Source: Fontisubflavum oceani (lineage in GTDB: Bacteria > Pseudomonadota > Alphaproteobacteria > Rhodobacterales > Rhodobacteraceae). Taken from it: a DNA stretch of 64,000 nucleotides. The translations under genes and the position numbers were made by a program. Below the pieces are notes generated by a model that saw nothing but the letters and a program-made list of their open reading frames with translations, did not search any database and was not told where the DNA came from. Location of the stretch: the NCBI RefSeq assembly GCF_030407165.1, contig NZ_CP129111.1:2976001-3040000 (forward strand), read 5' to 3'. Shown here piece after piece: positions 37,413 through 45,960 of the stretch (the stretch's first letter is position 1; every line of letters starts with the position of its first letter).

Positions 37413-38249
37413 ATGTCTCAGCTCCAAGTGGCGGCGAGCACCTTTCCATTCTTATATGCGATGGATGGCCTGGAGGCCCTGCAACATCTGCATGGGCTCG
37501 GCTATCGCAAATTCGAGATGATGATCTTCCCACCGCATTGCTGGCCCTCTGAATTGAGCGTGGAGCAGCGCAACGCCTATAAGAGTTGGCTCGACGGCGA
37601 AGGTGGCGAGATCACCTCGTTCTGCTACCCGCTTTTGGACAACAACCCAAACTCCACCTGCCCGATCATGCGCCGCTACACGCTTGACCGCTATCGCGAG
37701 GCGATCGACCTATCGGCGGAATGGAACTGCCCCTATGTCGTGGCGATTCCGGGGCCGGTCGGCAGCCTGATCAACCCGCCGACCAAATGGATGCTGGATT
37801 GGTTTGTTGAAGGCATGAAAGAGCTGGTCGAGCATGCCAAAGGCACCGGTGTGAAACTGCTGCTGGAAAACGTGCCCTTTACCTTCTTGCCCACCGCGCA
37901 GGATATGAAAGACACCGCCGCCCTGATCGGCCCGGAGGTCGGCGTGAATTTCGACATCTGCAACAGCGCCTATATCAAAGAAGACGTCGGTGCCGCGATC
38001 CGTCTGTTGGGCGATCTGGTCGAGAATGTGCATATCTCCGACAGTGGCTATGAGGAATTCAAACATGACCGGCTTGGCACCGGCATCGTCGACCCCGCGC
38101 CAGCCTATGAGGCCCTGACCGAGATCGGCTATGACAAGATGACGGTCCTGGAAATCATCACCGATGCGAATATGCCGGGCGTCGACCCGGATGCCGATAT
38201 CAAAGCCAGCCACAAGATCCTCGCCGATCACGGCTGGTCCTCCCTCTAA
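37413..38249 (+). CDS. Sugar phosphate isomerase/epimerase family TIM-barrel protein
   Basis: 278 residues of the AP endonuclease 2-like (xylose isomerase-like) TIM-barrel group. Likely metal ligands are in KLLLENVPFTFLPTAQDMKD (Glu), VGVNFDICNSAYIKED (Asp), NVHISDSGYEEFKHDRLGTG (His) and MTVLEIITDANMPGVDPD (Glu). Such proteins isomerise or epimerise keto sugars and related acids. The start at 37413 is preceded by AGGAGG. First gene of a three-gene operon with a DHDPS-family enzyme and an Old Yellow Enzyme. Confidence 0.83.
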   Translation: MSQLQVAASTFPFLYAMDGLEALQHLHGLGYRKFEMMIFPPHCWPSELSVEQRNAYKSWLDGEGGEITSFCYPLLDNNPNSTCPIMRRYTLDRYREAIDLSAEWNCPYVVAIPGPVGSLINPPTKWMLDWFVEGMKELVEHAKGTGVKLLLENVPFTFLPTAQDMKDTAALIGPEVGVNFDICNSAYIKEDVGAAIRLLGDLVENVHISDSGYEEFKHDRLGTGIVDPAPAYEALTEIGYDKMTVLEIITDANMPGVDPDADIKASHKILADHGWSSL

Positions 38250-38267
38250 CCTCTCAGGAGAGCATCA

Positions 38268-39206
38268 ATGACTCCGTTTCGCGGCAGTTACTCTGTCAAT
38301 GTCACCCCTTTTACCGCAGATGGCAGCGCCATCGATCTGGAGGCGAACCGCCGTCTGATCGACTGGCAAATCGACCAGGGCGTGCCCGGCATCATCATCC
38401 TGGGCACCACCGGCGAGTTTCTCACGCTGACGGATGCCGAACGCGCCAGCTTCGTCGAAGATACGGTGGCCCATGTGAATGGCCGGATCGACGTCTTGGT
38501 CGGGGCCTCCAACGCCTACACGCCGAACGCGGCCCGCTATGCCCGCGAGGCGCAAGCGGCCGGGGCGCAGGGGTTGATGATCATCCCGCCCTATTACTAC
38601 ACGCCGACAGAAGATGAGATTCTGCACTATTATGCGGGCATCACCGCGACTTGCGATCTGCCGATCATGCTCTACAACAACCCGTTCACCTCGAATGTGG
38701 ACATGTCGGCCAAGCTGGTGGGCAAGCTGACCCGCGAATTTGACACGATCCGTTATATCAAAGAGGCCAGCATGGATGTGGCCCGCGTCTATGACATCGT
38801 GGAAGAGACCGAAGGTGTCATGAATGTCTTTGCCGGGGAACGGATTGTCGAAAGCTTCCTTCTGGGTGCGGTTGGCTATGTGAACCCGTTTGGCAACTAC
38901 ATCCCGCGTGCCTCGACGCAGATCTGGGATCTGCTGGTCGCCGGACGGATCGACGACGCCAAGGCGATTCAGCGCCATATCAGCGTGATCGAACATACAA
39001 TTGCCGAAGGTCATCCAACCTATGGGCATCAGTGCTATTCCAAAGCGCTCGCCGCCGAAGCCGGATGCCCGGTGGGCGATGTCCGCGCGCCGCTGACCCC
39101 TTTCGCCTCGCTTGGTGAGGAAGGTCGGAGCCGTGCGGCGAAACTGAAAGGGATCATGTCCGATCTCGACCGCCTGATGGATCAACTGGAAAGCAAAGCC
39201 GCATGA
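38268..39206 (+). CDS. Dihydrodipicolinate synthase family (DapA-like) aldolase/dehydratase
   Basis: 312-residue Schiff-base TIM barrel. The pattern is GIIILGTTGEFLTLTDAERA (GTTGE), a Tyr in IIPPYYYTPTEDEILHYYAG, a Tyr in CDLPIMLYNNPF and the Schiff-base Lys in IRYIKEASMDVARVYDI (about residue 165). Its presence in a catabolic operon, away from lysine genes, argues for a keto-deoxy-acid, hydroxyproline-type or related aldolase/dehydratase/deaminase rather than lysine DapA. It is the first of two such genes in the window, and the downstream gene overlaps it by 4 nt (ATGA). Confidence 0.87.
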   Translation: MTPFRGSYSVNVTPFTADGSAIDLEANRRLIDWQIDQGVPGIIILGTTGEFLTLTDAERASFVEDTVAHVNGRIDVLVGASNAYTPNAARYAREAQAAGAQGLMIIPPYYYTPTEDEILHYYAGITATCDLPIMLYNNPFTSNVDMSAKLVGKLTREFDTIRYIKEASMDVARVYDIVEETEGVMNVFAGERIVESFLLGAVGYVNPFGNYIPRASTQIWDLLVAGRIDDAKAIQRHISVIEHTIAEGHPTYGHQCYSKALAAEAGCPVGDVRAPLTPFASLGEEGRSRAAKLKGIMSDLDRLMDQLESKAA

Positions 39207-40309
39207 GTGACCTGCCCCCTCTCTTCACCCCCTTCTCGCTCAGGGGGGTGACCTTCCGAAACCGGATCGTCCTCTCGCCGATGTGCCAGTATCAGGCAAT
39301 CGACGGGCTGCCGAATGACTGGCATCTGGCGCATCACGGGCGCTATGCCACGGCGGGCCTTGGCGGCGCGATTGCGGAGGCCACGGGCATCTCGCCCGGG
39401 GGTCGGATCAGCCCCGGCTGCACCGGGATTTACAGCGACGCCCATGTGGCCGCTTGGAAACCGATCACGGCGCTTTATCGGCGCGAGAGCATTCCGACCT
39501 TCCTGCAAATCGGCCATGCCGGGCCGAAATCCTCCACGATGCGCCCCTGGGATGGTGCAGGGCCGCTAGACGAAACCGGACCGGAACCGGCGTGGCAGAC
39601 CTATGGGCCTTCTACCGTGCCCGCGCGCGAGGGATGGCATGTGCCCAAAGCGCTGACCGAGCCAGAGATTGCGCAGATCGTCGAAGACTGGGCGCTGGCC
39701 GCAAAACGGTCGCTGGCGGCCGGGTTTGATGGGGTCGAGATCCACGGTGCCCATGGCTATCTGCTGCACAGCTTCATGTCGCCCGTCATGAACAAACGCA
39801 GCGATGGCTATGGCGGCGACCTGGCTGGCCGCATGCGCCTGCCGATTGAGGTGGCCAAGGCCGTGCGCGCTGCGGTGCCGGACAACACGCCGGTGCTCTA
39901 TCGCGCCTCCTGCGTCGATGGCGAGGGCGGTGAGCTGACCTTGGATGACACCATCGCTCTGACGCATGCACTGAAAGAAGTTGGTATCGATATGGTCGAT
40001 GCCTCCGGCGGCGGTATTCCTTCGGGCGTGCGTCTGGCGCAGATGAAGCCCGAACCAGGGTTCCAGGTGCCTTATGCGGAGCGCATTCGGAATGAGGTCG
40101 GTCTGCCAAGCATGGCGGTCGGCATGATCACCGAAGCCACCCATGCCAATCAAATCATCGCAGAGGGTCGGGCCGATCTGGTGGCGATGGCGCGCGAGAT
40201 GCTGCGCGATGCCAATTGGCCCTATCACGCGGCGATCGCGCTTGGGCATCCTGAGCCCGCGTCTATCCTCCCGAAGCTCTACGCCTTCTATCTCAAGATC
40301 GCCGCCTAA
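39203..40309 (+). CDS. NADH:flavin oxidoreductase, Old Yellow Enzyme family (YqjM-like)
   Basis: 368 residues. FMN TIM barrel with RIVLSPMCQYQAIDGLPNDW (the cysteine-bearing YqjM-like loop), LHHG-equivalent LQIGHAGPKSS, FDGVEIHGAHGYLLHSFMSP (substrate His/His), the segment NKRSDGYGGDLAGRMRLPIE and the phosphate-binding GMITEATHANQIIAEGRADL. OYEs reduce activated double bonds, or demethylate in related branches. It ends at a clear terminator. Confidence 0.9.
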   Translation: MSDLPPLFTPFSLRGVTFRNRIVLSPMCQYQAIDGLPNDWHLAHHGRYATAGLGGAIAEATGISPGGRISPGCTGIYSDAHVAAWKPITALYRRESIPTFLQIGHAGPKSSTMRPWDGAGPLDETGPEPAWQTYGPSTVPAREGWHVPKALTEPEIAQIVEDWALAAKRSLAAGFDGVEIHGAHGYLLHSFMSPVMNKRSDGYGGDLAGRMRLPIEVAKAVRAAVPDNTPVLYRASCVDGEGGELTLDDTIALTHALKEVGIDMVDASGGGIPSGVRLAQMKPEPGFQVPYAERIRNEVGLPSMAVGMITEATHANQIIAEGRADLVAMAREMLRDANWPYHAAIALGHPEPASILPKLYAFYLKIAA

Positions 40310-40324
40310 CAGAGGCGATCTTAG

Positions 40325-40350
40325 GGGGCGCCGTTACCGGTGCCCCTTTT
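40325..40350 (+). terminator. Intrinsic terminator after the isomerase-DHDPS-OYE operon
   Basis: GGGGCGCCG, loop TTAC, CGGTGCCCC, then TTTT. One G-T wobble in the stem. It separates the operon from the convergent SDR gene. Confidence 0.82.
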
Positions 40351-40352
40351 CT

Positions 40353-41117
40353 CTAACGAATGTAACTCGCGCCATTCACATCCAGCGTCGCACCCGACAA
40401 TTGCCGACAGCGGCCCGAAAGGCAAAATGCCGTGAGCGTTGCGAGATCGGACGGCGGCACGAACTCCCCCATCACCAGACGCTCCTCAATCGCCGCGCGT
40501 CCGCCCGGTTGCGTTTCGGCAAAGTCGCGCGACATCTGCGTATCCACGACACCGGGGGCGATGATATAGGTCTGTATATTGTCCTTGGCATAACCGGTTG
40601 CGGTCGTTTGTAGAGCGGCCTTGAACGCAGCTTTCGAGGCCGAATAGGCCATGGTCCGGGGGTTGGTCACGCCTTTTTGCGCCGCCCAACTTGAAATACC
40701 AACAATCGCGCCGCCGCCGCGCGGGCGGAAATGCGTGATCGCCGCGCGGAGCAGCATCGCTGCGGAATACACATTGATCTGAAATGTGTCTCGCCACACG
40801 CGATCCCAGACTTCGGGCGGATCGTCAACGCCGCCGTCAAAGGTCATGACCGCCGCATTGTTGACCAAACCGTCGATGCCACCAGTTTTCGCCACTGCCT
40901 CTTCAAACAAAGCCGCTGCGCCGTCTGGATCCGCCAGATCGGCCCCGATCAACACCCGCCGTTCCGCAGGGATATCTGCCAATGCCGCCTCGGCCCCGGC
41001 CTGGTCCCGCCCGTAATGCGCCACGACGCGCGCGCCCTGCGCCCCAATCTCGCGGGCAACGGCGTGGCCGATCCCTTTCGACGCGCCGGTTACCAGGATT
41101 GTCTTGCCTTCGAGCAT
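40353..41117 (-). CDS. SDR family oxidoreductase
   Basis: 254-residue classical SDR: LVTGASKGIGHAVAREIGAQ (TGxxxGIG), LVNNAAVMTFDGG, the catalytic Ser in VGISSWAAQKG and Tyr/Lys in TMAYSASKAAFKAAL; the C-terminus ends in LSGATLDVNGASYIR. The substrate is unknown. It is transcribed away from the carnitine-dehydrogenase-like/oxidase operon and shares operator site D with it. Confidence 0.88.
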   Translation of the reverse strand: MLEGKTILVTGASKGIGHAVAREIGAQGARVVAHYGRDQAGAEAALADIPAERRVLIGADLADPDGAAALFEEAVAKTGGIDGLVNNAAVMTFDGGVDDPPEVWDRVWRDTFQINVYSAAMLLRAAITHFRPRGGGAIVGISSWAAQKGVTNPRTMAYSASKAAFKAALQTTATGYAKDNIQTYIIAPGVVDTQMSRDFAETQPGGRAAIEERLVMGEFVPPSDLATLTAFCLSGRCRQLSGATLDVNGASYIR

Positions 41118-41154
41118 TTTCCGCCTCTTTCATCGGGAGAGTGATTGACGTCAC

Positions 41155-41188
41155 ATACGATATGCGCACATTTGTTCACATAACGAAC
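41155..41188. promoter_or_regulatory. IclR-type tandem operator, site D (divergent promoter)
   Basis: Unit GTTCACATAACGAAC at 41174-41188 and a weaker unit ATACGATATGCGCAC at 41155-41169, 19 bp apart. It lies 38 bp from the SDR start and 24 bp from the opposite lambda-crystallin-like gene start. Confidence 0.78.
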
Positions 41189-41211
41189 AAACCATAGAGG
41201 GGCAACAGCCG

Positions 41212-42150
41212 GTGCAAAACAGAGTATTGATCCTTGGGGCGGGCGCGATTGGCACCGCCATGGCCGCCGTCTTTCGGTCGGCTGGCCGCTCTGTCGAGAT
41301 CGCCGACCCGGCTGAGGCGGCCCGCAAAGCCGCGCCAGAAGCGGTCATGCGCCATCTGGGCGCAATGGCACGCGCCGGATTTCGTCAGACCGGGGCTATG
41401 GGTCCGTTGCAACTGACCTCCGATCTCGCGGGCGCCTGCCCGGCGGGCCTGGTGATCGAAGCGGGGCCTGAGAATCGCGAAATCAAGGCAGCGCTCTTTC
41501 AACAACTGCTGTCCCAAATGCCGGATGAAACCGTGCTGACCACAACCTCCTCCGCCATCCCAATCTCCGAAATCCTACCAACCCCGGTCGACCAGGCGCG
41601 CTGCCTCGTCGCTCATCCCGGCAACCCGCCAAGCCTGATCCGAGTGCTGGAGCTTGTGCCCGGCCCTGGCACCACACAAGCGGCGACCGATGCAGCGGTG
41701 GCGCTGTTCTCTGGCGCCGGGTTCGACCCCGTTGTTCTCGGCCAAGAAATCCCTGGCTTCGTCTTCAACCGGCTGCAATCGGCGCTCCTGCGCGAAGCGT
41801 ATCGGCTGGTGGATGAAGGTGTGATCGATGTCGATGGCGTCGACCGGTTGGTGCGGGACGGGTTGGGGCCGCGTTGGGCACTGTCGGGGCCGTTCGAGAC
41901 CGCCGATCTGAACACGGCGGGCGGGATCAGCGGGCATGCCAAGCGGATGGGTCCGGCCTATGCCGCGATTGGGGCGGCCCGCGGCGAGACGCATCCTGAT
42001 TGGTCCCCTGCCCTGGTGGAGAAAGTCACCGCCGAACGGCGCGCCCTGCTCTCCGAAGACGGGCTGCCCGACCGCCGCGCCTGGCGCGAAACCGCGCTGG
42101 CCGATCTCTTGGCGGCGCGCCGCCCCCTGATTGAGGCGGGCGAGACATGA
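41212..42150 (+). CDS. 3-hydroxyacyl-CoA dehydrogenase family protein (carnitine dehydrogenase/lambda-crystallin-like)
   Basis: 312 residues. NAD-binding motif LILGAGAIGTAMAAVFRSAG (GxGxxG), catalytic His region RCLVAHPGNPPSLIRVLELV and the segment PGFVFNRLQSALLREAYRLV followed by GVIDVDGVDRLVRDGLGPRW. This order is typical of L-carnitine dehydrogenase and L-gulonate 3-dehydrogenase (lambda-crystallin), which oxidise a 3-hydroxy acid without CoA. The start is GTG at 41212. The ATGA overlap couples it to the Fe-S/FAD oxidoreductase. Confidence 0.85.
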   Translation: MQNRVLILGAGAIGTAMAAVFRSAGRSVEIADPAEAARKAAPEAVMRHLGAMARAGFRQTGAMGPLQLTSDLAGACPAGLVIEAGPENREIKAALFQQLLSQMPDETVLTTTSSAIPISEILPTPVDQARCLVAHPGNPPSLIRVLELVPGPGTTQAATDAAVALFSGAGFDPVVLGQEIPGFVFNRLQSALLREAYRLVDEGVIDVDGVDRLVRDGLGPRWALSGPFETADLNTAGGISGHAKRMGPAYAAIGAARGETHPDWSPALVEKVTAERRALLSEDGLPDRRAWRETALADLLAARRPLIEAGET

Positions 42151-43808
42151 CCGGACCCCTCTCTTTCGAGTTTAACGGCACGCCACTGGATGCCCGCCCG
42201 GGCCAATCGCTTGCCGCCGCCTTGACCGAGGCCGGGGAGCGCCATTTTCGCGATACGGATGCGGGCGGGGCGCGGGGGATTTTTTGCGGCATGGGCGTGT
42301 GTCAAGATTGCCTGGTGACCATTGACGGAACGCCAAATCAACGGGCCTGCATGACGCCTGTGACTCCTGGCATGGTGGTGATGCGGCAGGCGGCGCGGCC
42401 ACCGCTGACCGCGCCACCGGCTTCGCCGAAACAAGCCAGGAAATTGACGCCCGAAGTGTTGATCATCGGCGGCGGTGCCGCCGGATTAGAGGCCGGGATC
42501 GCTGCGCGGGCCGCGGGGGCCGAGGTTTTGTTGCTCGACGAACGCAAGGTCTCGGGCGGGCAGTATTTCAAACAATCCGCCCTGCCCGACGCGACTCCTT
42601 TGGACCCGCAGCAAGCCGATGGCGCGGCTCTTGTCGCCAAGGCCCGGCAGGCAGGCGTCGAGATGAAAAGCGGCGTTGAAGTTTGGGGCGCGTTCGACGG
42701 CCCGGTGATCATGGCCAGCAGCGCAACCGATGTCTTCGCGATCACGCCCGGCAAATTGATCGTGGCGACCGGCGCCTATGAGCGCCCGGCGATGATCCCG
42801 GGATGGACGTTGCCCGGCGTGATGACAGCGGGCGCGGCGCAAACCCTCTGGCGGAGCTACCGCGTGCCGCCTGGCAAACGGGTGGCGGTTTTCGGCAATG
42901 GGCCATTGAACGCGCAGGTTGCATTGGAACTTTGCCAAGGCGGCGCGGAGATCGCCCTTCTGGCTGAGGCCGCCCCGGCGGGGTGGCACCGCCCGGGCAG
43001 CGCGGCTCAGATGGCGTTACGTGACCCGGCGCTGGCGTGGAAAGGTGCCAAGATGCTCTCGGCCCTCAGCCGTCAGGGCGTGCCGGTCCGCTGGAACACC
43101 CTCCCCCTTGAAATTGCTGAGACATCTGAGGGGTTGCGCGTGCGATACGCGCAAAGGGGCAAAGTATCGGATGTTACAGTCGATGCGGTCTGCTTGAATT
43201 TCGGCTTTCAACCGCAAAACGAAATCCTCCGATTGCTGGGTGCTGAGATGAGTTACGACGCCCGCTTCGACCAGCTTCGCCCGACGCGCAGCCCCGAGAT
43301 GGCGACCAGCGTTGCCGATGTCTATGCGATTGGCGATTGCTGCGGTCTGGGTGGAGCGCCCGCTGCCGCCGTTGAAGGCCGGATTGCGGGCCGCGCCGCA
43401 GCCGGCGGCGGCCCCGCCACCGCGGCAGACGAGGCCGAGTTGACGCGCCACCGGCGGTTTCAAGATGCCCTTTGGCAGGTCTACGCGGCCGAGGTTCCGA
43501 GGGTGGAGAATGCGCCACCCGAGACGCTGATCTGCCGCTGCGAAGAGGTCAGCTATGGCACGCTCTCGGCGGCACTTGCGACTGGCACCGAAGATATTGG
43601 CGCGGTGAAACGGGCGACCAGGATCGGCATGGGCCGATGCCAGGGCCGCTATTGCGCCCCGGCGCTGGCCGGGATTCTGGCGCATCGGCATGGGCGTGCC
43701 TTGGAGGATTTGTCGTATTTCGCGCCGCGTGTCCCGATCAAACCGGTCGATATCGGAACGCTTGTCGCCACCGAACCGCTTTTGGACGATAGCTCCGGAG
43801 ATGGCTGA
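42147..43808 (+). CDS. FAD/NAD(P)-binding oxidoreductase with N-terminal 2Fe-2S and C-terminal Fe-S (BFD-like) domains, opine oxidase alpha/HcnAB-like
   Basis: 553 residues fusing three modules: a 2Fe-2S domain (about 1-85, GIFCGMGVCQDCLVTIDG and QRACMTP with Cys ligands), a pyridine-nucleotide-disulfide type FAD domain (about 90-430, VLIIGGGAAGLEAGIAARAA; SGGQYFKQ; VYAIGDCCGLGG) and a BFD-like cluster region with LICRCEEV and later CQGRYC. HcnA and HcnB of HCN synthase are separate proteins, and opine oxidase alpha subunits are similar. It is the electron-accepting partner of the DAO protein encoded next (8-nt overlap). The likely reaction is oxidation of an N-substituted or D-amino acid. 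Confidence 0.85.
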   Translation: MTGPLSFEFNGTPLDARPGQSLAAALTEAGERHFRDTDAGGARGIFCGMGVCQDCLVTIDGTPNQRACMTPVTPGMVVMRQAARPPLTAPPASPKQARKLTPEVLIIGGGAAGLEAGIAARAAGAEVLLLDERKVSGGQYFKQSALPDATPLDPQQADGAALVAKARQAGVEMKSGVEVWGAFDGPVIMASSATDVFAITPGKLIVATGAYERPAMIPGWTLPGVMTAGAAQTLWRSYRVPPGKRVAVFGNGPLNAQVALELCQGGAEIALLAEAAPAGWHRPGSAAQMALRDPALAWKGAKMLSALSRQGVPVRWNTLPLEIAETSEGLRVRYAQRGKVSDVTVDAVCLNFGFQPQNEILRLLGAEMSYDARFDQLRPTRSPEMATSVADVYAIGDCCGLGGAPAAAVEGRIAGRAAAGGGPATAADEAELTRHRRFQDALWQVYAAEVPRVENAPPETLICRCEEVSYGTLSAALATGTEDIGAVKRATRIGMGRCQGRYCAPALAGILAHRHGRALEDLSYFAPRVPIKPVDIGTLVATEPLLDDSSGDG

Positions 43809-44925
43809 CCATTTCGACCTTCTGATCATTGGTGGGGGCATCACCGGCCAATCGGCAGCACGCATCGCGGCGGAGGCCGGGGCGCGGGTCGCAATTGTCG
43901 ACTTTGGGCGCAATGCCGGATCTCATGCCAATGCGGGGAGCCTGCATGTTCAGATGCAAAGCCGGTTCCTGCGCCTGAACCCGCATCTGGCGGAGAATCT
44001 CGAAAGCTCGCTGCCGCTCTATCTGGCCGCCGTCGCGGAATGGGAACGACTGGACCAGGTACTTGGCGGGGTGGAGCTGGGCCGAGATGGCGGGCTGATG
44101 CTGGCCGAGACCGCGGCGCAACTCGACTTCTTACATAAGAAAGCCGCGCGAGAGACCGCCAAGGGCCTGTCTGTGGCGATTTTGGATCAGACCGAACTCC
44201 ATCGCATTGCTCCCTATCTTGGGCCTGGGATTATCGGCGCGGAACTCTGCCACGACGAGGGCAAGGTGAATCCGCTTGTCGTGAACCGCAAACTAGACGC
44301 CGCGCTGGAGAAAGCCGGGGTCATCCGGATCACCGACCGCATTCAGGCGCTTGAGATGGAGCCCAGGCCCGTCGCGATTGGCGAGACACGCTATCGCGCC
44401 GCGCATATCTTGATCGCCTCCGCTTGGGGCGCCGCGGCGCTCACCGCGCCGTTTGGTCTGCGGCTGACGACCCCGCCCGAACCGCTGCACATGAACATCA
44501 CCGAGGCCGGCGAGTATGCGATCCGCCATCTGGTCCAACATGCGGAACGGTCGATCACCCTAAAGCAGTTCCGCTCTGGCCAGGTTGTGATCGGCGGGGG
44601 TTGGCCCGCGCAAGATCATGGGCCTGACCGGCAACCCGGCGTAATGCGGAACAGCCTGCTGCCCAATGTGGCGCTGGCGGCTCGCATTGCGCCCGGCATC
44701 ACGGGCTTGCGTGTTTTGCGAAGCTGGGCGGGCATCAACACACCTGTGGATGGCAAAGCGACAATCGGGCCGATCCGGCAAGGTGCGCGCATCTCTGTCG
44801 CGCTGCCGGGCGACGCGGGCTATACACTTGGGCCGATTGTCGGGCGCTGCGCGGCCGAGCAGATCCTTGGGCAACCGCCGATTATCGACCCTGCCCCCTA
44901 TACGCCAAGCCGTTGGCTCGACTAG
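43801..44925 (+). CDS. FAD-dependent oxidoreductase, DAO family (opine oxidase beta/HcnC-like)
   Basis: 374 residues: LLIIGGGITGQSAARIAAEA at the N-terminus, VEWERLDQVLGGVELGRDGG-like middle (VAEWERLDQVLGGVELGRDG), LLNVALAARIAPG-type linker and the end AGINTPVDGKATIGPIRQGA. It is the partner of the upstream Fe-S/FAD protein, matching alpha/beta opine or D-amino-acid dehydrogenase pairs. The start at 43801 is 8 nt before the upstream stop; its stop shares a CTAG palindrome with the convergent IclR gene. A paralogue lies at 36179-37316. Confidence 0.87.
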   Translation: MADHFDLLIIGGGITGQSAARIAAEAGARVAIVDFGRNAGSHANAGSLHVQMQSRFLRLNPHLAENLESSLPLYLAAVAEWERLDQVLGGVELGRDGGLMLAETAAQLDFLHKKAARETAKGLSVAILDQTELHRIAPYLGPGIIGAELCHDEGKVNPLVVNRKLDAALEKAGVIRITDRIQALEMEPRPVAIGETRYRAAHILIASAWGAAALTAPFGLRLTTPPEPLHMNITEAGEYAIRHLVQHAERSITLKQFRSGQVVIGGGWPAQDHGPDRQPGVMRNSLLPNVALAARIAPGITGLRVLRSWAGINTPVDGKATIGPIRQGARISVALPGDAGYTLGPIVGRCAAEQILGQPPIIDPAPYTPSRWLD

Positions 44926-45776
44926 CGGGCTAGTGATTTCTGAATTTGATCCGCGGTGTCCTGCAATTGCGGCAGGTAAATCTCCACCATGTCTTCCGGA
45001 GTCGCGCGCACCGAAGGAATGGCGATGTTGATCGAGCCGGCCAACACGCCGGAGCGATAATGAAGCGGGATCGCAATCGAGAGCAGGCCCAGTTCCAACT
45101 CCTGATCAACCAGGGACCAGCCCTTCTGCCGAACATCGGCCAGGATTTCCCGGAACTGCGCCTTCTTCGTGACGCTACGGGGCGTGCGCGGGATCAGCTG
45201 CGCGTTTTTAATGATCGCATCCCAATGCTCCTCGGGTTGCGCAGCCAAAAGCACCCGTCCGTTCGCCGTGTAGAAGGCCGAGATACGGCTGCCCACGGTG
45301 ATCCCGACGCTGATGATATTGTGGGCCTGCACGCCGGCGACATAGACAACGTCCAATCCGTCCAAAATGGCGGCGGAGACGGATTCGCCTGTCTGATCTG
45401 AAAGACGCTCCATAAACGGCCGCGCACGATCCCAGACGCCAATTGTCGACAGCACCGAAAACCCGAGGTCGAGCACTTTCGGCGTCAGGTCAAACATCTT
45501 GCCATCGGTGACCACATAGCCTTCCTTGACGAGGGTCAGGAGAAAACGGCGTGCGGTGGCCCGGCTCATGCCCGTCTCGGCGGCGACCTGGCTGAGCGTC
45601 ATTTTTCGGGAGGTCTGGGAAAAGCTATTCAAGATCGACAAGCCGCGCGACAGCGAGCTGACAAAATCGCGGCTGGAGAGCTTCTCTTCCCCCTCCAATC
45701 CGATTTCGGGGTCGACAGTGCCCAAGCGATTCTCACTGACCGCCGAAGGCGCGTTGCGCGAGGTCTGTTTGGCCAT
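44922..45776 (-). CDS. IclR family transcriptional regulator (PcaR/PobR-like)
   Basis: 284 residues. A short N-terminal tail precedes the winged helix-turn-helix (about 35-95, SRGLSILNSFSQTSRKMTLS and ETGMSRATARRFLLTLVKEG), then the IclR effector domain (VAGVQAHNIISVGITVGSRI, AFYTANGRVLLAA, QKGWSLVDQELELGLLSIAI, GSINIAIPS). The start at 45776 has GGAG about 9 nt before it; an ATG 9 bases upstream is too close to that site. This is the only IclR gene in the window. It lies at the centre of the seven-operator region, with site E 126 bp upstream, so it is the likely regulator of all of them and possibly of itself (inferred). Confidence 0.92.
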   Translation of the reverse strand: MAKQTSRNAPSAVSENRLGTVDPEIGLEGEEKLSSRDFVSSLSRGLSILNSFSQTSRKMTLSQVAAETGMSRATARRFLLTLVKEGYVVTDGKMFDLTPKVLDLGFSVLSTIGVWDRARPFMERLSDQTGESVSAAILDGLDVVYVAGVQAHNIISVGITVGSRISAFYTANGRVLLAAQPEEHWDAIIKNAQLIPRTPRSVTKKAQFREILADVRQKGWSLVDQELELGLLSIAIPLHYRSGVLAGSINIAIPSVRATPEDMVEIYLPQLQDTADQIQKSLAR

Positions 45777-45901
45777 GAGTGTCATCTCCTGTTTCGGGTT
45801 CGGTTGCCTACCATAATGGCCCCTATGTTGAGAAGACGTAGACCTGTTTTTAGCGGTGCGGTTACGGGATAAAAAACTGCTTGCGTCATCCAGGGGCGTT
45901 C

Positions 45902-45935
45902 ATGCATGATACGAACATAAGTTCGTTATGCGAAC
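45902..45935. promoter_or_regulatory. IclR-type tandem operator, site E (iclR / sugar-type ABC operon)
   Basis: Unit GTTCGTTATGCGAAC at 45921-45935, a clear palindrome, and a half-unit ending in ATACGAAC at 45902-45916, 19 bp apart. It lies 25 bp before the solute-binding-protein start and 126 bp from the IclR start on the other strand. Confidence 0.84.
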
Positions 45936-45960
45936 ACAAATGACAACGGGGAATACAAAG

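Noticed and set aside
42147..44925. Hydrogen cyanide synthase (HcnABC)
   Set aside because: HCN synthase has HcnA and HcnB as separate proteins and a different gene context; opine or D-amino-acid oxidase is the more general reading.
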